64,000 nucleotides of DNA, from NCBI RefSeq assembly GCF_900109685.1, contig NZ_FOBB01000007.1, positions 186,001 to 250,000 of the forward strand. The letters run 5' to 3'. Positions 54,248 through 62,942 of the stretch are shown here, piece after piece. Position 1 is the first letter of the stretch, and each line of letters opens with the position of its first letter. The translations under genes and the position numbers were made by a program. A model generated the notes under the pieces. The model was not told the origin of the DNA. It worked only from the letters and a program-made list of their open reading frames with translations, and made no database searches. The stretch comes from Chitinophaga rupis (GTDB lineage Bacteria; Bacteroidota; Bacteroidia; Chitinophagales; Chitinophagaceae).

Positions 54248-54739
54248 TTAGAATAACTTTAACTTTTCAGGCTTCACCTTGAAGGTGAATTTCTTCTGCG
54301 TAAGGTAGCTGAAGCACACTACAAAGAAGGTGGTAAGTATTTTGGAAATGGTAGGGTAGATATGCAAATGCTCCACAAATAACTTCATAAACACGTAGTT
54401 CAGCAGTATACAGGCGCTTACCAGCATAAAATAGCGGAACAATTGCGTACGCCCGCGCAGGTTAGATTCTGAGAACACCACATATTTACTGAGTAAAAAG
54501 CCGGTAGGAAAAGTAATGGCCAGCGACATGAACAGCGCTGCAATGTGCGGGGTAATGGTTACAAACGGTAAATGTACCATTTGCTTGTGTAACACAAAGT
54601 TGTACATAATAAAGTAAAGAACAATATCCAGCGCGGTATTACCGCCGCCACAGGCCAGGTAGCGGAAGGTTTGCAAGGGAATCAGCCTTGCAAAAGGACG
54701 ATGAAAGAAGTCTATGACCTGTAGTATAAGGTTCCTCAT
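54248..54739 (-). CDS. GtrA-family membrane protein
   Basis: A 163-residue protein with four predicted membrane helices (about 22-42, 55-80, 95-115 and 120-142) and the GtrA signature FRYLACGGGNTALDIVLYF (about 25-43). GtrA proteins help move lipid-linked sugars across the inner membrane, or otherwise serve polysaccharide assembly. A minus-strand TAACTTTG box at 54759-54766 lies 20 bp ahead of the start. No glycosyltransferase partner is adjacent. Confidence 0.88.
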   Translation of the reverse strand: MRNLILQVIDFFHRPFARLIPLQTFRYLACGGGNTALDIVLYFIMYNFVLHKQMVHLPFVTITPHIAALFMSLAITFPTGFLLSKYVVFSESNLRGRTQLFRYFMLVSACILLNYVFMKLFVEHLHIYPTISKILTTFFVVCFSYLTQKKFTFKVKPEKLKLF

Positions 54740-54758
54740 TTCAAATTATAACTTAATA

Positions 54759-54766
54759 CAAAGTTA
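54759..54766 (-). promoter_or_regulatory. -7 box of the gtrA-like gene
   Basis: On the minus strand it reads TAACTTTG, an exact TAnnTTTG match 20 bp ahead of the start codon. It suggests that the gene is transcribed separately from accC, whose stop is only about 30 bp upstream. Confidence 0.45.
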
Positions 54767-54798
54767 GCCCATTTTATCTATCAGCCAACGGTTAGCTG

Positions 54799-56283
54799 TT
54801 ATCTTAAGGTTTTTCTTTTCTTCCAGCTGCCATTTGCCGCAGTAACAGGCAAAGGTACTTGTCCAATCCGGCTTTCCTCCCATATCTGCGCCGCCAGGAT
54901 GGCTGCTGCACGTGTGGCTGCATCATCCGTTTTGCGCAGCACCTCTGGTGCAAAATACTTGCCAATAAAGCCCGTATCAAATTGCCCTTCAATAAAAGCA
55001 GGCTGCTGCAGGGCCCAGTGGCCAAAGGGCAGTGTAGTGCGGATACCTTTTACATGATACTCCTCAATAGCGCGGATCAGCCGCAGCCGCGCCTCTTCCC
55101 GGTCACTGCCCCAGGCTATCAGCTTTGCGATCATGGGATCATAATAAATAGGAATATCCATACCCTGCTCATACCCGTCATCTACCCGTATCCCGTAGCC
55201 CTGCGGGCGAATGTAGGTAGTAAGGGTGCCTGTATCCGGTAAAAAATTATTGGCCGGGTCTTCTGCACAAATGCGTAGCTCTATGGCATGCCCGTTTATT
55301 TGCAGGCTTTCCTGTGTAAAGGAAAGGGTTTCGCCCCTGGCTATACGAATTTGCTCTTTTACCAGGTCCAGGCCGGTGATCATTTCAGTTACCGGGTGCT
55401 CCACCTGCAGGCGGGTATTCATTTCCAGGAAGTAAAAATTCAGGCTTTCATCTACCAGGAATTCTACCGTGCCGGCGCCATAATACTGGCAGGCGCGGGC
55501 CACATCCAGGGCGCATTTGCCCATGGCCGCGCGTATAGCAGGCGTAAGGCAGGAGGAGGGGGCCTCTTCTATCAGCTTCTGGTGCCGGCGCTGTATGCTG
55601 CACTCCCGCTCAAACAGGTATGCATAATTGCCGTGCTGGTCGCCCACGATCTGTATTTCAATATGCCGGGGTGCGCCTACATATTTTTCAATGAACACGG
55701 CATCATCCCCAAAAGCATTCAGCGCTTCACTTTTGGCCAGCCGGATCTGCTCTGCCAGCTCATTTTCATTATTTACAACCCGCATTCCTTTACCACCACC
55801 ACCTGCAGAGGCTTTGATGAGGATTGGGAACCCGGTTTTTTTTACCACTTCCTGTGCTTCTTCCAGGCTGCGTAGCGGCGTTTCCGTGCCCGGTACCATG
55901 GGTACGCCAAATTTTTGCGCTGCTTGTTTTGCGGCCAGCTTGCTACCCATTATTTCAATGGACTGCGCGCTGGGGCCAATAAAGATAAGGCCCGCATCCG
56001 CTACCAACTGGGCAAAACGGGCATTCTCACTCAAAAAACCGTAACCGGGATGGATGGCATCAGCGCCGGTTTGCTTAGCTGCTGCTATAATCTTATCACC
56101 CAGTAAATAAGACTGGTTGGAGGGCGCGGGGCCAATACACACAGCTTCATCAGCATATTGTACAAATGGCATGGTACGATCCGCTTCTGAATATACCGCC
56201 ACGGTTTGTATGCCCATTTCCCTTGCAGAACGCATTACTCGTAAAGCTATTTCTCCCCGGTTAGCTACCAGTATCTTTTGCAT
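54799..56283 (-). CDS. accC: Biotin carboxylase, acetyl-CoA carboxylase subunit
   Basis: A 494-residue ATP-grasp enzyme: biotin carboxylase N-terminal domain (ILVANRGEIALRVMRSARE, 4-22), ATP-binding SAGGGGKGMR (about 160-169), EMNTRLQVEHPVTE with the catalytic region (about 289-302) and the C-terminal domain. It carboxylates biotin on the carrier protein at the expense of ATP. The accB gene is not adjacent, so it could also belong to a propionyl- or methylcrotonyl-type carboxylase; the length near 450-500 and lack of a fused carrier domain favour AccC. Confidence 0.9.
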   Translation of the reverse strand: MQKILVANRGEIALRVMRSAREMGIQTVAVYSEADRTMPFVQYADEAVCIGPAPSNQSYLLGDKIIAAAKQTGADAIHPGYGFLSENARFAQLVADAGLIFIGPSAQSIEIMGSKLAAKQAAQKFGVPMVPGTETPLRSLEEAQEVVKKTGFPILIKASAGGGGKGMRVVNNENELAEQIRLAKSEALNAFGDDAVFIEKYVGAPRHIEIQIVGDQHGNYAYLFERECSIQRRHQKLIEEAPSSCLTPAIRAAMGKCALDVARACQYYGAGTVEFLVDESLNFYFLEMNTRLQVEHPVTEMITGLDLVKEQIRIARGETLSFTQESLQINGHAIELRICAEDPANNFLPDTGTLTTYIRPQGYGIRVDDGYEQGMDIPIYYDPMIAKLIAWGSDREEARLRLIRAIEEYHVKGIRTTLPFGHWALQQPAFIEGQFDTGFIGKYFAPEVLRKTDDAATRAAAILAAQIWEESRIGQVPLPVTAANGSWKKRKTLR

Positions 56284-56319
56284 GCAGTTGTGATTGTTAG
56301 GGAGCGAATATAATACTTA

Positions 56320-56405
56320 TTAGCTGTTAGCCATTAGCTGTTAGCTTTTAGCTAATGAGTAACGGCTAAAAGCCAACAGCTAAAAGCTAATAGCTAACAG
56401 CTAAT
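56320..56405. repeat. Word-repeat hairpin, TTAGCTGTTAGC family
   Basis: The left half reiterates TTAGCTGTTAGC and TTAGCTTTTAGC; the right half reiterates the complements GCTAAAAG and GCTAACAGC. It occupies the divergent gap between accC and ccmB, where a terminator is not expected, so it may act as a structural or regulatory element. A trace of the same word is at 892-905 (GAGCTAAGAGCTAGG). Confidence 0.8.
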
Positions 56406-56425
56406 CGCTTATCTTTACCCCCCAT

Positions 56426-57085
56426 ATGGCCGCCCTTCATCAAACACTTACCCTGGTTAAAAAAGACCTGGTGCTGGAATTGCGCCAGAAATATGCATTC
56501 TATGGCATACTGTTATATATTATCTCCACCGTGTTTGTGATCAATATGATGATGGGCAAACCCGAAGAGCAGATCTGGAATGCACAGTTCTGGGTAGTAC
56601 AGCTGTTTGTATCTGTAAATGCCATCGCCAAAAGCTTTATGCAGGAAAGCCGCGGCAGGCTGCTATACTTTTATTCTGTGGTGCATCCGCGTTACTTTAT
56701 AGCCGCCAAGCTGCTGTATAATATGCTGCTGATGGCCATTATGAGCATTATAGCCCTGGTAAGCTGCATTGTATTTTTAGGCAATCCCATTATTAATGTA
56801 TGGTATTTTGTAGGGGTGGTTATGCTGGGCGGCATTAGCCTGTCGCTGTTATTCACCATGCTGGCGGCCATTGCAGCCCAGGCTAACCAGAATGCAGCGC
56901 TCATGGCCATTATGGGCTTCCCCATCATGATGCCTTTGCTGATGATGCTGGCCAACATTGCCCGCTCTGCCTTTGTGCCGGTATACCAGCCCGGGTTGCT
57001 TAATATGTTCCTGCTGCTCATAGGTATGGATGTGCTGATCATTGGCCTGGCCATGATCCTGTTCCCTTTTTTATGGAAAGATTAA
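56426..57085 (+). CDS. ccmB: Heme exporter protein CcmB
   Basis: A 219-residue protein with six membrane helices and the CcmB layout: a short charged N-terminus (LVKKDLVLELRQKYAFYG), then hydrophobic segments, with FAKSF-like NAIAKSFMQESRGR after helix 2. CcmB is the membrane part of the heme/CcmE-release ABC system of cytochrome c maturation I. The partner ATPase gene ccmA is not in this cluster. ccmC and a ccmD-like gene follow on the same strand. Confidence 0.92.
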   Translation: MAALHQTLTLVKKDLVLELRQKYAFYGILLYIISTVFVINMMMGKPEEQIWNAQFWVVQLFVSVNAIAKSFMQESRGRLLYFYSVVHPRYFIAAKLLYNMLLMAIMSIIALVSCIVFLGNPIINVWYFVGVVMLGGISLSLLFTMLAAIAAQANQNAALMAIMGFPIMMPLLMMLANIARSAFVPVYQPGLLNMFLLLIGMDVLIIGLAMILFPFLWKD

Positions 57086-57116
57086 CAACCCCCTTCCTAC
57101 CAACTACCTCTCCAAT

Positions 57117-57147
57117 TTTGTGATTAGTGATAAAACCTGTAGGTTTG
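57117..57147 (+). promoter_or_regulatory. Bacteroidota-type promoter of ccmC
   Basis: TTTG (57117-57120), a 19-bp spacer and TAGGTTTG (57140-57147) match both elements exactly. It ends 23 bp ahead of the ATG at 57171, which supports that start over the frame opening at 57120. Confidence 0.75.
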
Positions 57148-57170
57148 CCCCCAATATAGCTGACGAAAAA

Positions 57171-57833
57171 ATGGCAAAACATTGGTGGAAAGCGCTGGCG
57201 GTACTATTGCTGCTGTATACGATCATAGCCGGGTTCCTGGTAAAGGTGCCGGCCATAGAAAATAACCAGCAATCCACGCGCAATCTCTTCTTTCACGTAC
57301 CTATGTGGGTGTGCATGTACACCTTATTCACCATCTCCGTTGCCAACTCAATCCTTTATCTCACCAAATACGATCTGAAAAAAGATATACTGGCCAGTTG
57401 TGCAGCCAATGTAGGCGTATTATTTGGGCTCATGGGGTTTGTAACCGGCTCATTATGGGCCACCTACACCTGGGGCAGCACCCTCACCAATGATCCCAAG
57501 CAGATCGCAACCGCGGTGGCATTGCTCATTTACCTGGCTTACCTGGTGCTGCGCATGTCCTTTACAGACATTGACAAGCGGGCACGGGTATCTGCCATTT
57601 ATAATATTTTTGCCTTTGCGCTCTTAATACCCTTGACCTATATTATTCCCCGCATGGTGGATTCCCTGCATCCCGGCAGCGCCAGCAGCCCGGGGTTTAA
57701 GTCAAAGGATACAGATGGCACATTAATGATGGTATTTTACCCTGCCTTTATTGGCTGGACCCTGCTAAGCGTATGGATCTACACCCTGCTGGCACGTTAT
57801 AAAAGACTAGAGCTAAAAAATATTTTTAAATGA
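57171..57833 (+). CDS. ccmC: Cytochrome c biogenesis protein CcmC
   Basis: The ATG at 57171 (MAKHWWKALAVLLL) gives 220 residues and follows a good promoter. Six membrane helices; HVPMW (about 49-53) and SLHPG carry the two conserved heme-ligand histidines. The tryptophan-rich motif between them reads SLWATYTWGSTLTNDPKQ and keeps only part of the canonical WGTWWxWD. CcmC loads heme onto CcmE at the outer face of the inner membrane. It overlaps the ccmD-like gene by 4 bp (ATGA). Confidence 0.92.
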   Translation: MAKHWWKALAVLLLLYTIIAGFLVKVPAIENNQQSTRNLFFHVPMWVCMYTLFTISVANSILYLTKYDLKKDILASCAANVGVLFGLMGFVTGSLWATYTWGSTLTNDPKQIATAVALLIYLAYLVLRMSFTDIDKRARVSAIYNIFAFALLIPLTYIIPRMVDSLHPGSASSPGFKSKDTDGTLMMVFYPAFIGWTLLSVWIYTLLARYKRLELKNIFK

Positions 57834-58072
57834 TCAACAGAAGAGCATCTTACTTTTTTTCTACCCTGGTCTTACTGTTTACTTCCCTGTTAGCACAGGC
57901 ACAACAGCAGAATACCGAAACCGGCCCTGTGAATGAAATGCTGCGCAGCAATGGCAAAATTTATGTAGTTGTAGTAGTGCTGGTGATTATTTTTATCGGG
58001 ATTATTTTATACCTCATACGGCTGGATCGGAAGATCACTAAGCTGGAACACCAACAACAGTCTAAATCATAA
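57830..58072 (+). CDS. CcmD-like small membrane protein
   Basis: An 80-residue protein with a signal-like N-terminal hydrophobic segment (about 8-24, ending AQAQ), a short polar loop, and a second TM helix (KIYVVVVVLVIIFIGII, about 44-60) followed by a charged tail. It fits the Bacteroidota CcmD group by size, topology and position: it overlaps ccmC by 4 bp. CcmD helps CcmE release from the CcmABC complex. Sequence alone would not be decisive. Confidence 0.8.
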   Translation: MINRRASYFFSTLVLLFTSLLAQAQQQNTETGPVNEMLRSNGKIYVVVVVLVIIFIGIILYLIRLDRKITKLEHQQQSKS

Positions 58073-58102
58073 CCAAAGCAATACTTTCCAAAACAATTTT
58101 TT

Positions 58103-59521
58103 ATGTCGCAAGATCAGCATTATAATTTCTTTGAAAGCGTAGAACGAAGCTTCGATAAGGCTGCGCAATTCACCAAATGGGAAAAAGGGATCCTGGAGCA
58201 GATCAAAGCCTGCAACGCAGTGTACCGTATTAAATTCCCGGTAAGGGTGGGTGATACCATTGAAGTAATAGAAGCCTACCGCGTACAGCACTCACATCAC
58301 AAGCTGCCCTGTAAAGGTGGTATCCGTTTCAGTGAGGAGGTGAACCAGGACGAAGTGATGGCCCTGGCCGCGCTGATGACCTACAAATGCGCTATTGTGA
58401 ATGTGCCTTTTGGCGGCGCCAAAGGGGGTATTAAGATCAATCCCCGCAACTACAGCCCTTTTCAGCTGGAAAATATTACCCGCCGTTACACCGCAGAGCT
58501 GGTGAAGAAGAACTTCATTGGCCCCGGTGTGGATGTACCGGCGCCTGATTATGGTACCGGCGAACGTGAAATGAGCTGGATCCTGGATACTTACATGAGC
58601 TTACGTCCCGGTGAAATTGACGGTTACGGTTGTGTAACCGGTAAACCGGTATCACAGGGCGGGGTACGTGGCCGCAAGGAAGCTACCGGCATGGGCGTAT
58701 TCTATGGCCTGCGCGAGCTGTGTAATATTAAGGAAGATATGAAGAAGCTGGGCCTGGAGCCCGGCCTGGAAGGTAAGCGGGTAATTGTACAGGGTATGGG
58801 TAACGTGGGCTACCACGCTGCCAAATATTTCCACGAAGCGGGCGCTATTGTAGTATGCCTGATCGAATGGGATGGCGCCATTTATAATGAAAAGGGTATG
58901 GACCCGGATGCCGTGCTGAAACACCGCAATGAAACCGGTTCTATTGTAAATTTCCCCGGCGCTACCAACTTAAAGAAGAATACTGACGGCCTGGAAATGG
59001 ATTGTGATATATTGATACCAGCTGCGCTGGAAAGCGTGATCCATAAAGACAATGCGCCCAACATCAAGGCTAAGATCATTGGGGAAGCAGCAAATGGTCC
59101 GTTAACGCCGGAAGCAGATGTGATCCTGAATAAAAAGGGTGCCATCGTAGTACCGGATATGTTCCTGAACGCCGGTGGGGTAACGGTTTCTTACTTTGAA
59201 TGGTTAAAGAACCTGAGCCACGTACGTTATGGCCGTTTGGGCAAACGCTTTGATGAGAATATGAACATTCACATCCTGAGCACCATTGAAGACCTGACGG
59301 GTAAAAAAGTTTCTGAACAGGAAAGAAAGTTCATTGCCCATGGCGCTGATGAAGTAGACCTGGTATATTCCGGCCTGGAAGAAACCATGCACGCCGCTTT
59401 ACATGAAGTGCGTGAAATAATGGTCACCAACAGTAAGATCCATGATATGCGTACCGCCGCTTATGTTTGCGCTATTGATAAAGTAGGCGCAGCATACGAG
59501 CAGCTGGGCATATTCCCGTAA
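58103..59521 (+). CDS. gdhA: Glu/Leu/Phe/Val dehydrogenase (glutamate dehydrogenase)
   Basis: A 472-residue protein of GDH type. [20 protein letters not shown] and [19 protein letters not shown] (about 70-113) carry the glutamate-binding lysines; [15 protein letters not shown] follows; [17 protein letters not shown] (about 230-246) is the dinucleotide site. It interconverts glutamate and 2-oxoglutarate plus ammonia. It starts 30 bp after the ccmD-like stop but is functionally unrelated to heme export. It ends at a word-repeat hairpin. Confidence 0.93.
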   Translation: MSQDQHYNFFESVERSFDKAAQFTKWEKGILEQIKACNAVYRIKFPVRVGDTIEVIEAYRVQHSHHKLPCKGGIRFSEEVNQDEVMALAALMTYKCAIVNVPFGGAKGGIKINPRNYSPFQLENITRRYTAELVKKNFIGPGVDVPAPDYGTGEREMSWILDTYMSLRPGEIDGYGCVTGKPVSQGGVRGRKEATGMGVFYGLRELCNIKEDMKKLGLEPGLEGKRVIVQGMGNVGYHAAKYFHEAGAIVVCLIEWDGAIYNEKGMDPDAVLKHRNETGSIVNFPGATNLKKNTDGLEMDCDILIPAALESVIHKDNAPNIKAKIIGEAANGPLTPEADVILNKKGAIVVPDMFLNAGGVTVSYFEWLKNLSHVRYGRLGKRFDENMNIHILSTIEDLTGKKVSEQERKFIAHGADEVDLVYSGLEETMHAALHEVREIMVTNSKIHDMRTAAYVCAIDKVGAAYEQLGIFP

Positions 59522-59524
59522 TCA

Positions 59525-59655
59525 ATTAAGAATGCTAAACGCTCAATGCCTAAGGCAAAACGCTGATTGTGTTTTGTCTTAGGCATTATACTTTGTGCAC
59601 TATAAGCTATGCTTTCGCGTTCAGCATTAAGCATTCAGCGTTCCGCCCAATTCGT
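59525..59655. repeat. Word-repeat hairpin, GCATTAAGCGTT family, with terminator-like core
   Basis: The inner stem pairs 59545-59561 with 59571-59587 (AATGCCTAAG arms, one mismatch). Around it GAATGCTAAACGC on the left and GCGTTCAGCATTAAGCATTC on the right form an outer stem. It lies between the convergent gdhA and HsdR-like genes. Related to the element at 47590-47707; AATTCGTAATT words follow at 59650-59672. Confidence 0.82.
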
Positions 59656-59671
59656 AATTGATAATTCGTAA

Positions 59672-60115
59672 TTAAATATATGCCGGTATTTCCCCCAGAA
59701 ACTCCCACTTCCCCTGGTCCGGCTGGTATAAGCAACAATAAGTATGCACCCCGTTGGTGATCACCAGGTAAACTGCTTGTAACACCATATGGTAACGGGC
59801 AATCTGCTCTACTGTTGCCAGGCTTAAAGGCACGTTCATTTCCTTACACTCCACGATCATCCAGGGCAGCATGGCACGGTTATACACTACAATGTCACAG
59901 CGTTTTTTCAGCTCGCCTAAGTAGATCTCTTTTTCAATACCAATGAGCTTACCCGGGTATTGCAGGCTTTTTACGAGGTAGTTCAGGAAGTTTTGCCTCA
60001 CCCATTCTTCCGGCGTAAGGGTTACATATTTTTTGCGGTACGTATCAAATATCAGCTCTTTGTTGCCTTCACGTACCAGCTTAAAATCAGGCGCAGGAAA
60101 CTCAATGGCGATCAT
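59672..60115 (-). CDS. Small nuclease-fold protein, HSDR_N_2-like
   Basis: A 147-residue protein resembling the stand-alone N-terminal domain of type I restriction HsdR subunits. The PD-(D/E)xK-type core is EIYLGELKKRCDIVVYN with Asp near 75 and MIVECKEM with Glu-x-Lys near 90-92. Such single-domain proteins are common in Bacteroidota, and no hsdM, hsdS or helicase gene is near, so it is not a full restriction system. Its role is unknown; DNA cleavage or repair is possible. A minus-strand TAGTTTTG box lies only 4 bp ahead of the start. Confidence 0.8.
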   Translation of the reverse strand: MIAIEFPAPDFKLVREGNKELIFDTYRKKYVTLTPEEWVRQNFLNYLVKSLQYPGKLIGIEKEIYLGELKKRCDIVVYNRAMLPWMIVECKEMNVPLSLATVEQIARYHMVLQAVYLVITNGVHTYCCLYQPDQGKWEFLGEIPAYI

Positions 60116-60119
60116 AATA

Positions 60120-60127
60120 CAAAACTA
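60120..60127 (-). promoter_or_regulatory. -7 box very close to the HsdR-like gene start
   Basis: On the minus strand it reads TAGTTTTG, an exact TAnnTTTG match. Its position would place the transcript start at or next to the ATG at 60115, so the mRNA might be leaderless, or else the true start codon is further in. Confidence 0.35.
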
Positions 60128-60153
60128 ACATAAAAAATACGGCCAAAAAGGTG

Positions 60154-60161
60154 TACATTTG
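60154..60161 (+). promoter_or_regulatory. -7 box of amn
   Basis: TACATTTG matches TAnnTTTG exactly and lies 14 bp ahead of the amn start codon, implying a very short leader. No -33 TTTG is seen. Confidence 0.45.
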
Positions 60162-60175
60162 CGTGTCAAAAGGCT

Positions 60176-60946
60176 ATGAAGACAAAAGAAGACATTGTAG
60201 CTAATTGGCTCCCACGCTACACCGGAGAAAAGCTGGAAAATTTCGGCTCTCACATCCTCCTCACTAATTTCAGTAATTACCTTACACTTTTTGCAGAATG
60301 GAATGATGCCACCATTATTGGTCAGGGCCGTCCTATGCAATGTGCCACTGCAGGCGATATCACTATCATCAACTTTGGGATGGGCAGCCCCGGCGCCGCC
60401 ACCATTATGGACCTGCTAAGCGCCATCAGCCCCAAAGCAGTACTGTTCCTGGGTAAATGTGGTGGGTTAAAGAAGAAGAATAATATTGGTGACCTCATTC
60501 TCCCCATTGCAGCAATACGGGGCGAAGGTACCTCCAATGATTACTTTCCGCCGGAAGTACCGGCCCTGCCGGCTTTTGCGCTGCAAAAGGCTATCTCCAC
60601 CAGTATCCGGGAATATGGCTGCGACTACTGGACCGGTACCTGCTACAGCACTAACCGCCGGGTTTGGGAGCACGACCTGGAGTTTAAACGCTACCTGGAA
60701 CGCATCCGCGCTATGGCAGTGGATATGGAAACTGCCACCATTTTCTCAGTGGGCTTTTTCAACAAAATTCCTACCGGTGCATTGCTGCTGGTAAGCGATC
60801 AGCCCATGGTGCCCGAAGGCGTAAAAACAGAGGACAGTGATAAGAAAGTAACTACCAACTTTGTAGAGCGTCACCTGAAAATAGGCATCGACTCCCTGAA
60901 AAACCTGATCAACAGCCACCAAACGGTGAAGCACCTACGATTTTAG
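60176..60946 (+). CDS. amn: AMP nucleosidase
   Basis: A 256-residue purine phosphorylase-fold protein of the short Bacteroidota AMP nucleosidase type. INFGMGSPGAATIMDLL (about 64-80), LFLGKCGGLK (about 91-100), GTSNDYFPPEVPAL and AVDMETATIFSVGF (about 181-194, catalytic Glu) are visible. It cleaves AMP to adenine and ribose 5-phosphate, in purine salvage and adenylate balance. It is followed by a word-repeat hairpin, so it is probably monocistronic. Confidence 0.92.
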   Translation: MKTKEDIVANWLPRYTGEKLENFGSHILLTNFSNYLTLFAEWNDATIIGQGRPMQCATAGDITIINFGMGSPGAATIMDLLSAISPKAVLFLGKCGGLKKKNNIGDLILPIAAIRGEGTSNDYFPPEVPALPAFALQKAISTSIREYGCDYWTGTCYSTNRRVWEHDLEFKRYLERIRAMAVDMETATIFSVGFFNKIPTGALLLVSDQPMVPEGVKTEDSDKKVTTNFVERHLKIGIDSLKNLINSHQTVKHLRF

Positions 60947-61098
60947 ATTTACGATTTACGATTTTAGATTTTTGGGAAGTAGTTAGGGCATAGGTATGTG
61001 ATCATATGAATAGGAATAAACGCAGTAGTATTTAAGGGCGTAGATCCAACAGCAGTGTAAACCTTCCAAAATCGTAAATCTAAAATCTAAAATCGTAT
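60936..61098. repeat. Word-repeat hairpin, GATTTTAGATTT family (long form)
   Basis: The left arm (60936-60972) is made of two TACGATTTTAGATTT units; the right arm (61067-61098) holds the complements AATCGTAAATCTAAAATC. A 94-base centre separates them. The left arm overlaps the last three codons and stop of amn, so the repeat has invaded or forms part of the gene end. Confidence 0.82.
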
Positions 61099-61106
61099 AT
61101 TACTGC

Positions 61107-62852
61107 ATGCTGGTGTCTATTCAGAACCTCACCGTAACGTTTGCAGTAGAACAGGAAGCCGTAAAGGCGGTGAACAACATCTTCCTGGACATTCCCCGGG
61201 GTGGTATCTTAGGCATTGTGGGTGAATCTGGCTCGGGGAAATCGGTAACAGCTTTATCCCTGATGCGCCTGGTACAATCACCCGGCAAAATAACAGCGGG
61301 TAATATTCTTTACCACGCACCTGCACAAGCCCCTGTAAACTTATTAGAACTCTCCCCGGCAGACATGCGTACCCGGCGCGGTAATGAAATAGCCATGATC
61401 TTCCAGGAGCCTATGACCTCCCTGAACCCGCTGCACACCTGCGGCGCCCAGGTTTCAGAAACCATCCGCCTGCATAAAAAAGTATCTTATAAGGAGGCCG
61501 AACAGCAAACCATTGCTTTATTTCACCAGGTAAGGCTCCCAAACCCGGAGCAGCTATTGCACCGCTATCCGCATGAATTGTCCGGCGGGCAAAAGCAGCG
61601 GGTTATGATAGCAATGGCCATCAGCTGTCAGCCCCGGCTCTTAATTGCAGATGAACCTACCACCGCATTAGATGTAACCGTGCAAAAAGCCATCCTGGAG
61701 CTGTTGAAAGAATTGCAGCAGCAAACAGGCATGAGCATCGTTTTTATTACCCACGACCTGGGCGTGATTGCCGAAATAGCCAATGAGGTGGTGGTAATGT
61801 ATAAAGGCAGCATTGTAGAGCAAGGACCGGTGCAGAACATTTTCCGTAATCCGCAGCACCCTTATACCAAAGGGTTGCTGGCCTGCCGCCCCCCATTGGA
61901 TAAACAATTGTACCGGCTGCCCGTTACGGCAGATTTTATGGAGGTGGATGCAACGGGGAACATCCGTGAAAAGAACTATGCCGTAAAGGAGCTTGTATAT
62001 AAACTTGAAATACCGCAGTCCCGGCTTGTGGCACGGGAACAGCAGCTGCGGCAAAGTCCGCCCTTTTTAGAGGTAACTAACCTGCAAACCTGGTTCCCGG
62101 CCCAACGCAGTCTTTTGGGTAAAGTAAAGGGCTGGGTGAAGGCAGTGGATGATGTAAGCTTTACCGTGCGGCAGGGGGAAACAATGGGACTGGTCGGGGA
62201 ATCCGGCTGTGGTAAAACTACCCTGGGCAGAACTTTGCTCCGCCTGGCAGAACCAACCGGCGGCAGTATTATTTACAAAGGGAAAGAGCTTACCACCTTA
62301 TCTGCCGCAGACATGCGCGATCTCCGCAAGGATATGCAGATCATTTTCCAGGATCCGTACTCCTCCCTGAATCCGCGGCTCACCATTGGGCAGGCCATTA
62401 TGGAGCCCATGCTGGTGCATGGATTATACGGACGGGAGCAGGACCGTAAGCAAAAAGTGCTGGAATTGCTGGAAAAGGTGAACCTGCGCCCCGAACATTT
62501 TTACCGTTACCCGCACGAGTTTTCCGGCGGGCAGCGTCAGCGTGTGGTCATTGCCCGGGCATTGGCGCTGCACCCATCCTTTATTATCTGCGATGAATCT
62601 GTAGCTGCCCTGGATGTAAGCATACAGGCCCAGGTGCTGAATTTGCTGATCAGCCTGCGGGAAGAATATGGTTTTACATATATCTTCATCTCCCACGACC
62701 TATCCGTGGTACGGTTTATGAGTGACCGGATGATGGTGATGAACAAAGGCAAAATTGTGGAAAGCGGTCCGGCAGGGCAGGTGTATGATCATCCGGAAAG
62801 TGCCTATACAAAACAGCTGATTGCCGCCATTCCTAAAAACATTTATGCATAA
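61107..62852 (+). CDS. Tandem ABC ATPase, oligopeptide/dipeptide type (DppD-DppF fusion)
   Basis: A 581-residue protein with two complete nucleotide-binding domains. First: Walker A GESGSGKS (about 38-45), signature LSGGQKQR (about 157-164), Walker [13 protein letters not shown]. Second: Walker [10 protein letters not shown] (about 366-374), signature FSGGQRQR (about 473-480), Walker [13 protein letters not shown]. The C-terminal parts of both match the peptide/nickel subfamily, as in YejF or GsiA. It powers uptake of peptides or similar solutes. No permease or binding-protein gene is in the window. Confidence 0.94.
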   Translation: MLVSIQNLTVTFAVEQEAVKAVNNIFLDIPRGGILGIVGESGSGKSVTALSLMRLVQSPGKITAGNILYHAPAQAPVNLLELSPADMRTRRGNEIAMIFQEPMTSLNPLHTCGAQVSETIRLHKKVSYKEAEQQTIALFHQVRLPNPEQLLHRYPHELSGGQKQRVMIAMAISCQPRLLIADEPTTALDVTVQKAILELLKELQQQTGMSIVFITHDLGVIAEIANEVVVMYKGSIVEQGPVQNIFRNPQHPYTKGLLACRPPLDKQLYRLPVTADFMEVDATGNIREKNYAVKELVYKLEIPQSRLVAREQQLRQSPPFLEVTNLQTWFPAQRSLLGKVKGWVKAVDDVSFTVRQGETMGLVGESGCGKTTLGRTLLRLAEPTGGSIIYKGKELTTLSAADMRDLRKDMQIIFQDPYSSLNPRLTIGQAIMEPMLVHGLYGREQDRKQKVLELLEKVNLRPEHFYRYPHEFSGGQRQRVVIARALALHPSFIICDESVAALDVSIQAQVLNLLISLREEYGFTYIFISHDLSVVRFMSDRMMVMNKGKIVESGPAGQVYDHPESAYTKQLIAAIPKNIYA

Positions 62853-62882
62853 ATAGTTGTTTTACAATTTTGAGAATGTTTT

Positions 62883-62914
62883 TTTGGTATCCTTGACACT
62901 TATTAATACCTTTG
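62883..62914 (+). promoter_or_regulatory. Bacteroidota-type promoter of queA
   Basis: TTTG (62883-62886), a 20-bp spacer and TACCTTTG (62907-62914, followed by C) match the consensus exactly. It lies 28 bp ahead of the queA start. Confidence 0.8.
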
Positions 62915-62942
62915 CAACCTTTAAATTCATTCATACCGTAAT

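Noticed and set aside
59672-60115. Type I restriction-modification system
   Set aside because: Only a single 147-residue HsdR N-terminal-like domain is present; no methylase, specificity subunit or helicase is nearby.
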